Below are positions 41,201 to 51,437 of a stretch of DNA of 64,000 nucleotides, in pieces. The stretch covers positions 4,469,001 to 4,533,000 of the forward strand of contig NW_024037072.1 in assembly GCF_015706575.1 (NCBI RefSeq). Reading direction: 5' to 3'. The notes beneath the pieces are model-generated. The model had not been told where the DNA came from. It saw only the letters and a program-made list of their open reading frames with translations, and ran no database searches. Every line of letters starts with the position of its first letter. Position 1 is the stretch's first letter. Source of the DNA: Patiria miniata. Its lineage: Eukaryota > Echinodermata > Asteroidea > Valvatida > Asterinidae. A program made the translations under genes and the position numbers.

Positions 41201-44200
41201 CTATTTTGGCCTGTATCTCCAAATGAAAATTCCCGACAAACAATTCATCTAGCTTGATCGCATCACATAGTATCTCAATAAAGGACAGTCATTGCAATAA
41301 TATTGAAAAGACATGAATCTGGGACTGAGAAACATTTCCAATTTTGTTTAGGGCTGTGCCGAATATTCGGATATTCGGTTATTCGATCGATAAACGAATA
41401 TTCGAATATTTATTTTCGAATAAGAATATTCGGTGGTGATATGCAATGAAATAAAAAGGTGAAAAAAACTTTTTTTTTAACAACAAAAGTGTATTCTCAA
41501 AGTTAAGTTTCAAGTTGCTGCCAAAAAACCCCATAAAAGTAGCTTGTATATATGCCAAGCAATAATGCCATACATATATTACTTCTGCTTTGGGAGTGCT
41601 TGCAGTAAAGCCAACCCATTTTTTTAACGCCAGACTGCAACACCAATCGCTGATGCTTCCGACAAGATAAACAAGACATTTTGTCTTTCATGTCTTCACA
41701 AAACACTTCCTGACACCTTTTCATATCAAACTTCTAGCATGAGTAGTAACGTTTCCGTTGTCCGTATTTTTGTTTGTTGTTGTCCTACTTACAATCCCTA
41801 CTTTTAAAAGAAAACCGCCGCTGTTTTTCCCCGATGCGATCCTGGCAAGTTTCCCCGCGCGTTGGTGTTACATGAACATGTGTGCAGCATAGGAAAATGC
41901 AGCGTGGCATTGGAGAGGAGCACGTGTTAATTTGCCCACGTGCGCAGTGGGAGGGGCTTACTGGATCGGCTATTGACATCGCGAAAATGGCATGCCAACA
42001 TCGATGTAGAAGACCTCTGCAATCTCATGCAAAGAACTTGATTTCTTTTTTCTGTGTGGGCCTTTGTATTTTCCGTTTTCATGTACTTATTTTAAGGGAC
42101 GTACTGCTCGCACAGGGTCGCACAAGAAGCGGTACATTACACTGATACAGCGAAGCCAATTACCCCCAAAGTTTTCCTTTGCCTGTTCAATCGTGTCGAA
42201 TGCACGTGGTTATAGGGAATCGCCTTGCACGCAGTATGCTGCTCGCAGCACGTGGCGGTGTTGTAGAAAACTTGTCATGAACCCCAACATTACATTAAAA
42301 CGTTTTGAAAACCTTGGTTCATTTACGTTACGGACTCTGGGATTTTTCTAAAAGAATTTCTTGTTTACTTTTAGGGGTAAATTTATTATGGCTGTTAGAT
42401 GTTCGCCTCAATGCCTCCATAATTATATACATGTACATGTACAAAATAATCTTGTTCTCTCAACTGATCAGAGCACCCTTTTATCGAACACATTTTCGTT
42501 CGCTGTCCGTCAGCTTTGTTCGCTGGGTTAGTCTGCTAATTGCACCCAATATTTGCACAAATAAAACATACATAAACACTTCAAAAACTAGTTCAGCAAT
42601 TATACTCTCAGTAATAATGGCGGGAACCTCTGGCTTATGTCCTCCAAGTCGAGCAAAACGCAAGAAAAAGGGCAGACAACGGAGAGGATTTCAAACTCAA
42701 AAGAGCTCTCATTTATTTCGCCAGACAGACTTTGCGGTCAACTCACCGCACTGTACCCCTGATTCCCAGCATAGAAAACCACAGCTAGACAAAATGTATC
42801 AAAATGTTGCAAGTTGGAATATCCAAACTTTTAGTGGCCTATTTGTTAGAAAGTTATCTCCAGAGCACGCACTTAGCCAGACAAAAGAACCGGGTCAGCG
42901 CACCTGTGCCCTAATTAGCCCGCCAACAATGCGCCCACCGGAGATCGGCTGGCGATTTTTTTTTTTTTTTGCTGAAATGTCACCCTTCGTGTTTTGGGTA
43001 CACAGCTTATAATACATCCGCTGTGGGCAAACAAGGAAATACTGCTTTGCACGTGTCAAGCTGGGGCGTGTGTATGCCGCGCCCACGCCCATTATTTGCA
43101 TAAACTTAAATATGCATTTACAATTCAAAGACCCATATTTCATTGAATAAAGACATTAAATATCATAGGTTTTTTCTTGGAGTTTTTGGTTGTTGAGAAT
43201 AAGTTTATTTAAAATGATATAAAATCATTTCCTCAATTCTTGGTGACAAAAGTGCGAGTTAGTACAATAAAAGTGATTTTTTTATCCTCAATACTGTGAC
43301 TAGGAAGTACACCGTTTTGTAGACTTCAAGAAGCTTCCAGTAATGGATATGCTCGGTTCCTGTTTGCGAGTTACAAAATAGCTGACGCCACCCGCCGTGT
43401 TTGGGGTTCACGGCTTAATACGTCCCCCATGCAAACAAGGAATCCTTCACTCTAGCTTCTCTGGTTATTGTTAATCTTTAAATTACTGACGACTGAAGAA
43501 CAACTGATTGTTTTCAAATACCTGACTTACCTGTGAAGAAATCATGCATGGCATGCTGACGTGCGCACGTACGTTGACTACATGTACATGTATGGCATAT
43601 TTTTGCTTTTGAGGGAATTTGGAATGGCCAAATAACCGAATATTCGAATATTCGATCGATTGGAAGGTCGAATATTCGAATATTCAATTATTCGAATTGA
43701 CTCAGCCCTAATTTTGTTAGAAATACTTTCAAAATGCACTCCACCCTCCACAGACTTTGTACACAACCAAAGAAGTGGCGTCTGAATACTGGATACATTC
43801 TTCCCATTGTTTGCAAAGAATAATGTGATTCATGAGTCACAAGCCTTCATGAGTGTCATGTTTGGGTCGTGACAGTTGAGTCTGAGTCCACTCTGAGTAC
43901 TTTTGTCAATGGACTCGATTCCAGTCTGGGTAACCAAATTATACTTTTGCAACCCATCTTGGTTATGCATGACAAACAAACCAAACAAAAAAAATAATTT
44001 AAAGCTTGACCGGTTCACTGCATTGTTTGACCGGTTCGTAACCATTGATGCAATGCGAATGTCAACTGACTCGAATCCTGGACCACAGTGGACTCCTGTA
44101 AAACAAAAAATTAATCACTCAGCAAAAAGAAGACTTACAATGTATCTTTTGTACATTTTGTAGAAAAAGAGCAGAATATTTATATTCCCTAATCAGCAAC

Positions 44201-46871
44201 CTACTTTTTCTTAGCAAGTCCAGGGTCTTCTTTCACAAGTTGCAGCCATGTTGCTACAAAGCCCAGATAGAAACCATACTCGGACCCTATCTGTCTACCC
44301 TTGACTTGTCCCATCTTGAAGCCTTCTTGGTCTCCAGCGATTTTACCTGCAGCAAAGCCTTCGCTAAATCCCTCCTCATGAAATCTGTGGTTAGATAATA
44401 ATAATAAAAATGACAACAATAATAATAATAAGGCAGTGTATATTTTGCCGGAGACGGCAAACCTTTAGTAAACGTTAGTTTGCCGGATATGCACTGAACA
44501 TGCGCAGTTACTGTTTTTTTTTACTCTAACATTTTCCGGTGACAAGTTTTGGTCTGGCTCCATGCCAAAATTATCGTTGTTACCTCGTATTCACAAGATG
44601 GGATTCAGACCATTTTATAATTTCGGACTTTATTTCCCTTTTAAAAAAAATCCTCCAGAGCCACAAATCTGAAAAAGAAAATGTAATACTCTGCAAAAAA
44701 TGTTTGAGACATGTTAAAATAATAAAAGAAGAATATTCTTATTAATTTGGGGATGAGAAAAAAAAACTTAAAAATGTGGTGCGGTCGGAATCGAACGCGA
44801 GTCGTCCCGTTTACTAGAGCCTTTGCTTAACCATTACACCAAACGTGCTACACAACCTTTGGTGGGAATTTAATACATCTTATAGTTCAGCCCTATTTTA
44901 AAGAGTACAGCGCCCTCTGTTGATATGGATTGCCGCCGGCAAACCTTTAGTAATCGTTAGTTTGCCGTCATTACCTCCGGCAAAATATCCACTACCTAAT
45001 AATAACAGGTTTTCAAATAGCGCTTTTAACTAAGATCAAAGCGCTTTACATAATTATTACCCCTGATCATTGGGCCCTGATCATTGGATCGTTGCTATTG
45101 GGATCATTATAATCTCAATGAAGGTCAGTCATTGCAAAAGTGATGATAAACATGAATCTTGGACTGACATGACTGAGAAACATTTCCAATTTTGTTAGAA
45201 AACACTTAGAACATTTTCTTGACTCTCCATAGACTTTGTACACAACCGCTGCGCTGAAGTGGCGTCAGGTTGCAATATTTTTTCCATATATAGCTGTAGT
45301 TTGGGCGGCCCAACCATACATGTACTGCTGTAGTTGGGATGCTCGCTGTGCAGACAACAAACAGTGGCAGTCATGGCAGTTTCTGTTATCCTTCCCCCTT
45401 GCTTTATTTTTAAGCAAGGTCCAAGGAAGTTTATATAGGGCCTACATGTTACGATCTGCCAGGTCACCACGTTCAAGCTCAATAAACACTTTAAAAATCA
45501 GAAAACCTGTCACAGAAATGAAAGGAAATGAAACATGTTGAGATCCACGACCCTCCGCAATCTATATCTGCGCAGGTAACACTTGCAACGCGCGTGCGAA
45601 GATGAGTGCGTACTATAGTCATGATACTTGATAGTATAGGACCACGCGAACGTTTGTTAAAGGGAATATACAACATTTGCAAACATCGAAAAATAAAACT
45701 ACCAAGTTTTTACGAAATACCTTACTAGGATATTGGTAAATGACAGTCTAAAGCATCCTGTAAAATTATGGCACCTGGTGTGAAGTCATTTTCAAGAAAA
45801 TTGTATTTTTTGTATACATTTCCAACGGTGGTCGGCCGACCACCGTTGGAAAAACCTAACTATTTTTCAACTACTGCTCCAACTTTACACTTTTTTCAGT
45901 CCAAATTTTGTTTGCTATTGGTTACATGTTCATGAACGGGTGCAGGCCAGCTAGACTGGTTCCCTAATCTTACAATTTTCCGGCATCTATAAATTGATCC
46001 ATTTTATCTTTAGTGGAGTCAAGGAACCAGACTACTTGAACATTTTTGTTTTTCTTGGTTTTTCCAGCATTTTCGAACACAAAACTTCAAACATGTCAGT
46101 GTAACAATATTTGATCTATTATACTAACCCCTCAAAGAGTTCATTTCTGAAAATTACAGCAAAAGCCAATGATGTACATTCCCTTTAAAAGGCAGTGGAT
46201 ATTTTGCCGGAGACGGCAAACCTTCAGTAAACGTTAGTTTGCCGGATATGCACTGAACATGTGCAGTTACTGTTTTTTGGTACTTAAAACATTTTCCGGT
46301 GACAAATTTTAGTCTGGCTCCATGCCAATATTATCGTTGTAACCTCGTATTCACAAGATGGGATTCAGACCATTTTATAATTTCGGACTTTATTTCCCTT
46401 TTAAAAAAAATCCTCCAGAGCCACAAATCTGAAAAAGAAAATGTACTAATACTCTGCAATAAAATGTTTGAGACATGTTAAAATAATAAAAGGAGAATAT
46501 TCTTATTTATTTGGGGATGAAAAAAAAACCCTTAAAAATGTGACAAGGATCAGGATTCGAACTCGGGACATCCCACTCACTAGAGCAATTGCTTATCCAC
46601 TGCACCGATTGTGCTACACAACTTTGGTGGGAATTTAATACATATTATAATTCAGCCCTATCTTAAAGAGTACAGCGCCCTCTGTTGATATGGATTGCCG
46701 CCGGCAAACCTTTAGTAAACGTTAGTTTGCCGGCGTTACCTCCGGCAAAATATACACTACCTTGTTAAAATGAACAATGCGGTCACACATCATCTGCTTT
46801 TACCTTTCTTCTGCCATTACAATTGAGTCGAAAATATCTTCATCAGGAGTTGCACCCGTTAATTCTGCCAT
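38243..46871 (-). CDS. LTO1: LTO1 / ORAOV1 homologue, complete, 4 coding exons
   Basis: LTO1 pairs with YAE1 as the adaptor that recruits the cytosolic Fe-S assembly machinery to the ribosome-recycling ATPase ABCE1. Exons in transcript order: 46871-46804, 44384-44205, 40699-40585, 38359-38243 (stop included). All have GT-AG ends and compatible phases, giving 159 residues (human about 137). The N-terminus MAELTGATPDEDIFDSIVMA matches human DIFDAIVMADERFH. Exon 2 carries the diagnostic deca-GX3 pattern, a glycine about every fourth residue (EGFSEGFAAGKIAGDQEGF onwards). Exon 3 ends LKKIRDKFKQ, as in human DKIRGKFKQ. The human protein, as I recall it, ends in an aromatic residue; this one ends SGLSVQEQ. 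Introns are repeat-filled. Confidence 0.93.
38450..39021. mobile_element. Dispersed AAAGGGCCCATG MITE, copy B
   Basis: Inverted relative of 8603-9183, bounded by TTAAAGGGTTCATG and CATGGGCCCTTTAA. TTAA is present at both ends. It lies in LTO1 intron 3, about 90 bases from the exon 4 acceptor. Confidence 0.65.
41349..43710. mobile_element. hAT-like element with 8-bp target duplication
   Basis: Ends TAGGGCTGTGCCGAATATTC and, inverted, TAGGGCTGAGTCAATTCG, both followed by many ATTCGAATATT words. Flanked on both sides by ATTTTGTT (41341-41348 and 43711-43718). An uninterrupted version of the target is present at 45181-45205. The 2362-bp interior has no recognisable transposase and includes CpG-bearing stretches that look captured. 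It lies in LTO1 intron 2. Confidence 0.85.
44431..44997 (-). mobile_element. TIR element carrying a tRNA-like Pol III promoter, copy 1
   Basis: Ends AGGCAGTGTATATTTTGCC and, inverted, AGGTAGTGGATATTTTGCC, with inner GGCAAAC/GTTTGCC repeats. On the minus strand a tRNA-like segment (about 44855-44775) has an A box (TGGTGTAATGG) and a B box (GTTCGATTCC). No ORF. It lies in LTO1 intron 1, 46 bases upstream of the exon 2 acceptor. Confidence 0.8.
45100..45285. mobile_element. Relative of the GTTGCAACCTGACGCC foldback (uninterrupted)
   Basis: Shares TCAATGAAGGTCAGTCATTG, AACATTTCCAATTTTGTTAG and GTGGCGTCAGGTTGCAA with 26361-26590. It carries the intact site that is split by the hAT element at 41349-43710 in another copy. 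Confidence 0.75.
45657..46188. mobile_element. TTAAAGGGAAT MITE with 34-bp palindrome, copy 2
   Basis: 532 bp, inverted relative to 23800-24330 and closely similar along its length. The central palindrome (45819-45852) is identical. It lies in LTO1 intron 1, directly against the tRNA-containing element at 46190. Confidence 0.85.
46190..46762 (-). mobile_element. TIR element carrying a tRNA-like Pol III promoter, copy 2
   Basis: Closely similar to 44431-44997 and in the same orientation. Its tRNA-like segment (about 46618-46543) has a B box GAGTTCGAATCC. It sits 41 bases inside the LTO1 exon 1 donor, so LTO1 intron 1 has a copy near each end. Confidence 0.8.
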
Positions 46872-47035
46872 TTTAATTATCACTTTGATATTTAATTTGT
46901 ACAGGAGAGGCGCCTGAAGTCTGCAACTAGAAACTGTGCAAGTCACACGCGTGATCAAAGGTTCCTCTTTTTCCGAGTGAATATGAGCGCGCCCTCTTTT
47001 GACAAAAGGAAAACAGAAATGTATTGCGGGATTTT

Positions 47036-47055
47036 CCCCCCCCCCCCCCCCCCCC
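47036..47055. repeat. Poly-C tract (20 C)
   Basis: An uninterrupted run of 20 C about 170 bases upstream of the LTO1 start codon; on the LTO1 (minus) strand it is poly-G. Confidence 0.8.
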
Positions 47056-47253
47056 TCCCCGGCCCGCGATAATCCTATAACCTTGATTCAAGTCGCCTGA
47101 AAAATGGGTACCCTGTATTATTGTGTAAATAAAATATTGGCCCCCGGCCCTCCAACACAAGAATGAAGATTTTTCATTGCCCGTACGGTCATCTGAGCTG
47201 AGAGGTCAAAACGTGAAAATCGACATAGTACCCTAAAGGTTTTGAGTGAATAC

Positions 47254-49045
47254 AGGTCAACTCGTACGCGAACCAACTCGTACGCGACCAACTCGTACGC
47301 GGGTCAATTCGTACGCGGACCGACTCGTACGCGGACCAACTCGTACGCGGACCAACTCGTACGCGTGAGTTTAGACGATTGGTTTAGCTCACATGGACAG
47401 ATGAAATTAGGTTCGGTACGGTAGGTCGGCATAATTTTACCTTTTCTAAAAGGTTGAGATTTTCAAATTAAATGTAGTTGATTTTTGAAAGCTTTAACAC
47501 ACCCATGTTACCACGTTTACGAAACAATACCCCTAATAGATTAAAGATGCCGGCGCTCGAGCGCAACATAACACGTACGCGGCGTCACAATCACACTTCA
47601 GTGATTCTAGCTGTTGGCTTTCTGAGGCAGCGGGAAAGCGCACTAGGCATAGGGTGGAGTGGACTCGGGGAAAGCACTGGAGTTAGATAACAGTTTGACA
47701 TTTTTGAAATCAAGGGAAAAATAATGATAGACACAATGTTTTTTTCATTTTATCCCGGACCATCGCACCAAATTAATACTGGCCATCATATATTTTGTTA
47801 TGCTGCAAACAGATTTAAAATGGCTCAGAGGATAGAATTAAAAAGGAGAGGAAATGAAAATGGAGAGGGCAAGGAAGGTTGGGGAAGAACAATAATAAAA
47901 AAAGGAGAGAACAATTACATTGGGGCGGAATGTGCAGGGTTCGACCTCAACTTCTTTTGTTCACTAGCCAGCCGGGCTACTGGCCCACGGGCATTTCTAC
48001 TAGCCCGCATTTTTTTCTTATCTCAGATACAAAATGGCGTATTTTCAAGCGCAATTCTGAGGGAATTTTGTTGGTGTTTTTGATTAACAGATCAGATAAT
48101 TTAATCCTCTAAAACAGTTGATAATTAGACACAAATTAAAGGGGTTTCCTTTTTGAATTTTATGATTTTTTTTCCTTTCTGTTCGTTGATCTTTGCCGTA
48201 TCCCAATAATTTTTCACTCGCACGCCGGCCTGGTTAAGGAATAGTTTGTCTAGCCCCGGCCACCGCTGTTTTGACAAGCATTTGGTTAGCGGGCTATACC
48301 GCTAATTTCGAACCCTGATGTGTTATGTGTTATATCTCCATGGTTATACCAAGCATTTCAGTTGTAAATAGAAATTGCTAGGCCTACGGATGTCCCCGCG
48401 TGTCTGCTTTTTAATTGATCAATGGTTGTGAACCACAATGAAAGTTGAGTGACAGGCAGTTGACAAGTCTGATCGATCTCTTTTGATCTTCTAAACCCGC
48501 CGGTTCTTTTAGGACACCGAACCGCGAGAACAGATCCATGGTAGTCCAGAGCATTGCAATTGGGTCAGTGGTGACAATTAATTGACTGACAGGTACATCG
48601 ATTAAAAAAACACGAAAAATGCAACTGGTACATCGTTGCATTAATATATGGAATTAAATTTGACGTGACAAGGCTACAGGTATGCACAAAACGATACAAC
48701 ACATGTCTAACTACAAAAATCAGTTACTTTATTATCATCATTCACAGGTTCAATCCCAATCACACACAACGGTCACACATTGAACTACGGACTACCCGTC
48801 ACACTATTCCCAAATTCTTCCCAACCATGCCAACCCAATCCTCGAAACCACTCCTAAAACGGCCCGCGTACGAGTTGGTTCGCGTACGAGTTGGCTCGCG
48901 TACGAGTTGGCTCGCGTACGAGTTGGCTCGCGTACGAGTTGGCACGCGTACGAGTTGGTTCGCGTACGAGTTGACCAATCCGCGTACGAGTTGACTCGCG
49001 TACGAGTTGGTTCGCGTACGAGTTGGTTCGCGTACGAGTTGACCT
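47254..49045. mobile_element. TU-like foldback element with terminal tandem arrays
   Basis: The left end has about 7 tandem units of CAACTCGTACGCGGAC (47254-47366). The right end has about 11 units of the inverse, CGCGTACGAGTTGGTT (48865-49045). The outermost AGGTCAACTCGTACGCG is inverted at both ends. Sea urchin TU foldback elements are known to have inverted repeats built of tandem units about 15 bp long, which this resembles. No transposase and no clear target duplication were found. A hAT-like MITE (47935-48317) is nested inside. Confidence 0.75.
47935..48317. mobile_element. hAT-like MITE with CAGGGTTCGA ends
   Basis: Ends CAGGGTTCGACCTCAAC and, inverted, CAGGGTTCGAAATTAGCGG. A related inverted copy lies at about 50297-50717. 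Only a partial flank match (ATGTG) is visible, so the target duplication is uncertain. Confidence 0.6.
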
Positions 49046-49070
49046 ATTTCCTTTTGAGTCCCTCTAAGAC

Positions 49071-49370
49071 TTTGAGTCACCCGCAGAGGTGGCAGCAAGT
49101 CATTTTTTGCAAGTCCAAGTCAAGTCACAAGTCATTAGGTCCAGTCACAAGTCAAGTCACAAGTCATTAGGTCAGAGGCGTAGCCACCGGCGGGGGGGGG
49201 GGGGGAGGGGGGGGGGCGTGGGGGCGACCGCCCCCCACGCCCCCCCCCCCTTTGAGTCACCCGCAGAGGTGGCAGCAAGTCATTTTTTGCAAGTCCAAGT
49301 CAAGTCACAAGTCATTAGGTCCAGTCACAAGTCAAGTCACAAGTCATTAGGTCAGAGGCGTAGCCACCGG

Positions 49371-49403
<33 letters not shown>

Positions 49404-49435
49404 CGACCGCCCCCCCCCCCCATGAAACCTTGTCG
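49071..49435. repeat. Tandem duplication of a 180-bp unit with long poly-G
   Basis: Unit 49071-49250 is repeated from 49251: TTTGAGTCACCCGCAGAGG, then AAGTCAAGTCACAAGTCATT words, AGAGGCGTAGCCACCGGC and a G run. The second unit's run has 32 G (49372-49403). Run length may be an assembly estimate. Confidence 0.85.
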
Positions 49436-49659
49436 CCCCCCCCCCTTTGTTCAACCAATACATTAAGCAAGAGACAATTGGTCATTGAAAACTGTAGTTT
49501 GTTGTGACAGTCTTATTGAAAACTTTTGAAACTAGTGGGAACTATTCATTTTACTGGATTCAGTCACTGAGGTCTATTTTCTGGAATGAAAAAGCCAATT
49601 AAAAGTATAATAGCTTAATTAAAGTGTATTGGGTCGCTCGAGTAGCGTCTGACTTGGGT

Positions 49660-49830
49660 TGGTAACAAATCATTTTTTGCAATCCCAAGTCAAGTCACAA
49701 GTCATTGTTTGCAAGTCCAAGTCAAGTCACAAGTCAAAGCTGGTATTTACAAGTCAAGTCACAAGTCACAAAAGTAGCGACTCGAGTCCGACTCGAGTCC
49801 AAGTCACATGACTCGAGTCAGCAACTCTGG
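49660..49830. repeat. AAGTC / GACTCGAGTC minisatellite
   Basis: Irregular repeats of CAAGTCAAGTCACAAGTC followed by GACTCGAGTCCGACTCGAG. Related to the words in 49071-49435. Confidence 0.75.
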
Positions 49831-50296
49831 TCACCCGGTCCCCGGTCCTAGACCCTCGTGATCAAAGGAAATCGTCACAGTGGGTCATATTACAACCATA
49901 CAACAACATCAACAAAACAAAACAAAACCCACAAAAATCAACAGAACGAAACCGTAACAAAACAAAAGCGTTTGACGCATGTGCATTTCCTTCAAGAAAC
50001 TGACAACCATTATGGCGGGAGAAGTTTTACTTGCCACACACGCATCTGTGGATGGGCCGTAATCAAAAGTGGGCGGGGCAAGAAAAAAAATTAAAAGTGG
50101 GGAGGGCGCTGGTAAATGCCCACTGTGAAGTCCATCGAAGTTTAGAGCTCACATGCCACAAACTAGGCGCATCAGAAACTATCGTATAAATCTGGAAAAT
50201 CCGGGTAATCATTATTGATTACTTATTTCTAAACCCGGTATGGAAACCGTGAACCCCCTGAAGTTTTATAGAGATTCTTAAAATAAATGCACTAGG

Positions 50297-50717
50297 CCTA
50301 GTTCGACTTTAGCGGTAGCCTGCTATAATCGTTTGTCAAAACAGCGGCGGGCTATTGACAAACTATTCCTAAGTAGCCAGGCTGCATGGCGAGTAAAAAA
50401 TTGGGATACGGCAAATTATGAAAGGACAGGAAGAAATAAATCATTAATTTCAGAAAAGGGCTAACCTGTATCATTTGAGTCTAATTTTATTAACTGTTCA
50501 TGGTTATATTATTAGATCTGTTTATTAAAATACAGTACGAGATTGCCTCATGATACACGTTTAATATTAACTTATAATATTTTGTGCACATTGCTGTTTA
50601 TGAGTTGCATTCTGTAGAAGAAAAACATGCGGGCTAGTGAAAATGCCCGCGGGCTAAATAAGAGTCTGTTTCAGTATCCCGGCTGGCTAGTGAAAAAAGG
50701 TATAAGGTCGAACCCTG
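50297..50717. mobile_element. hAT-like MITE with CAGGGTTCGA ends, second copy
   Basis: Inverted relative of 47935-48317, ending GGTCGAACCCTG. It shares GGCTGGCTAGTGAAAA, GTTTGTCAAAACAGCGG and GATACGGCAAA blocks. The left end is eroded. Confidence 0.55.
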
Positions 50718-50796
50718 AACAAAATATTATCATTGCTCTTAAGAGCAAAAAAGTGGGGAATTCATTGGGAGGGGGGAATGTTATCGGCCTATAATC

Positions 50797-51297
50797 AGGC
50801 GCGGTTCATAAGTCCGACGCCTCATAGGTCCGACGCCTCTACGTCCGACCATAATTCCTTCCTCCATGGTCCGACAAAATCTCACCCCAACCAAATAAAG
50901 GCCCATAAGTCCGACGCCTCATAAGTCTGAAGCCTCTAAGTCCGACGCCTCATATTAAGTGCGCCTCATAAGTCCGAATCCGAAACATCGTTTGTCCGTT
51001 GTTGGAATGGGGTCTACCCGATGTTCCCCAATACCGATGTTCCCCACTACCGATGTTCCCCGAAATCCTTAGGATTAGGGTTAGGGTTAGGGTTAGGGTT
51101 ATAGGGTAGGGATTTCGGGGAACATCGGTATGGGGAACATCGGTATTGGGAAACATATAGTTAGGCACCCGTCGGAACTTTGAGGCGTCGGAGCTATGAG
51201 GCCGTCCAATATGCCTCATCATAATCCGATGTCTCATGATTCCTAAATTTCGGGCTTATGAGGCGTCGGACTTATGAAGCGTGGGACTTACGATACG
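50797..51297. mobile_element. Nested foldback with telomere-repeat core
   Basis: The outer arms are tandem CATAAGTCCGACGCCT words on the left and their inverse on the right. The inner arms (51017-51070 and 51111-51156) are tandem CCGATGTTCCCCAATA words and their inverse. The centre is (TTAGGG)4 plus TTA (51075-51101). The layout is symmetric at three levels. Confidence 0.75.
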
Positions 51298-51410
51298 GCC
51301 CCATATTTTTTAGGGGGCTTGCAGGGGTGGATCCAGAAATTTTGTCGAGGGAAGCGTGCTGAAATGTAGGCCGTTTTTTTCTCCGGACACTTAGGCCTCC
51401 GAAAATCAAT

Positions 51411-51437
51411 GGGGGGGGGGGGGGGGGGGGGGGGGGG
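51411..51437. repeat. Poly-G tract (27 G)
   Basis: Uninterrupted run of 27 G, with further G runs at about 51592 and 51750. Nearby CAGGGGTGGATCCAG (51327) and an inverse-like CTGAATCCGCGCCTG (about 51631-51645) hint at another small hAT-like element. Confidence 0.7.

Noticed and set aside
42305-43012. 235-codon ORF inside the hAT-like element
   Set aside because: No transposase motifs (no BED finger, no hAT dimerisation region seen); simple-sequence rich.
44775-44855. Possible tRNA gene
   Set aside because: A and B boxes are present, but the segment lies inside a repeated element, recurs diverged at 46543-46618, and no convincing acceptor stem was seen.
48799-49170. Repetitive ORFs rich in RVRVGSRTSW / REPTRTRTNSYA
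   Set aside because: Open frames are a by-product of a 16-bp tandem array; no start or splice context.
51075-51101. TTAGGG repeats as a chromosome end
   Set aside because: Only four units, in the centre of an inverted structure with genes on both sides; interstitial.
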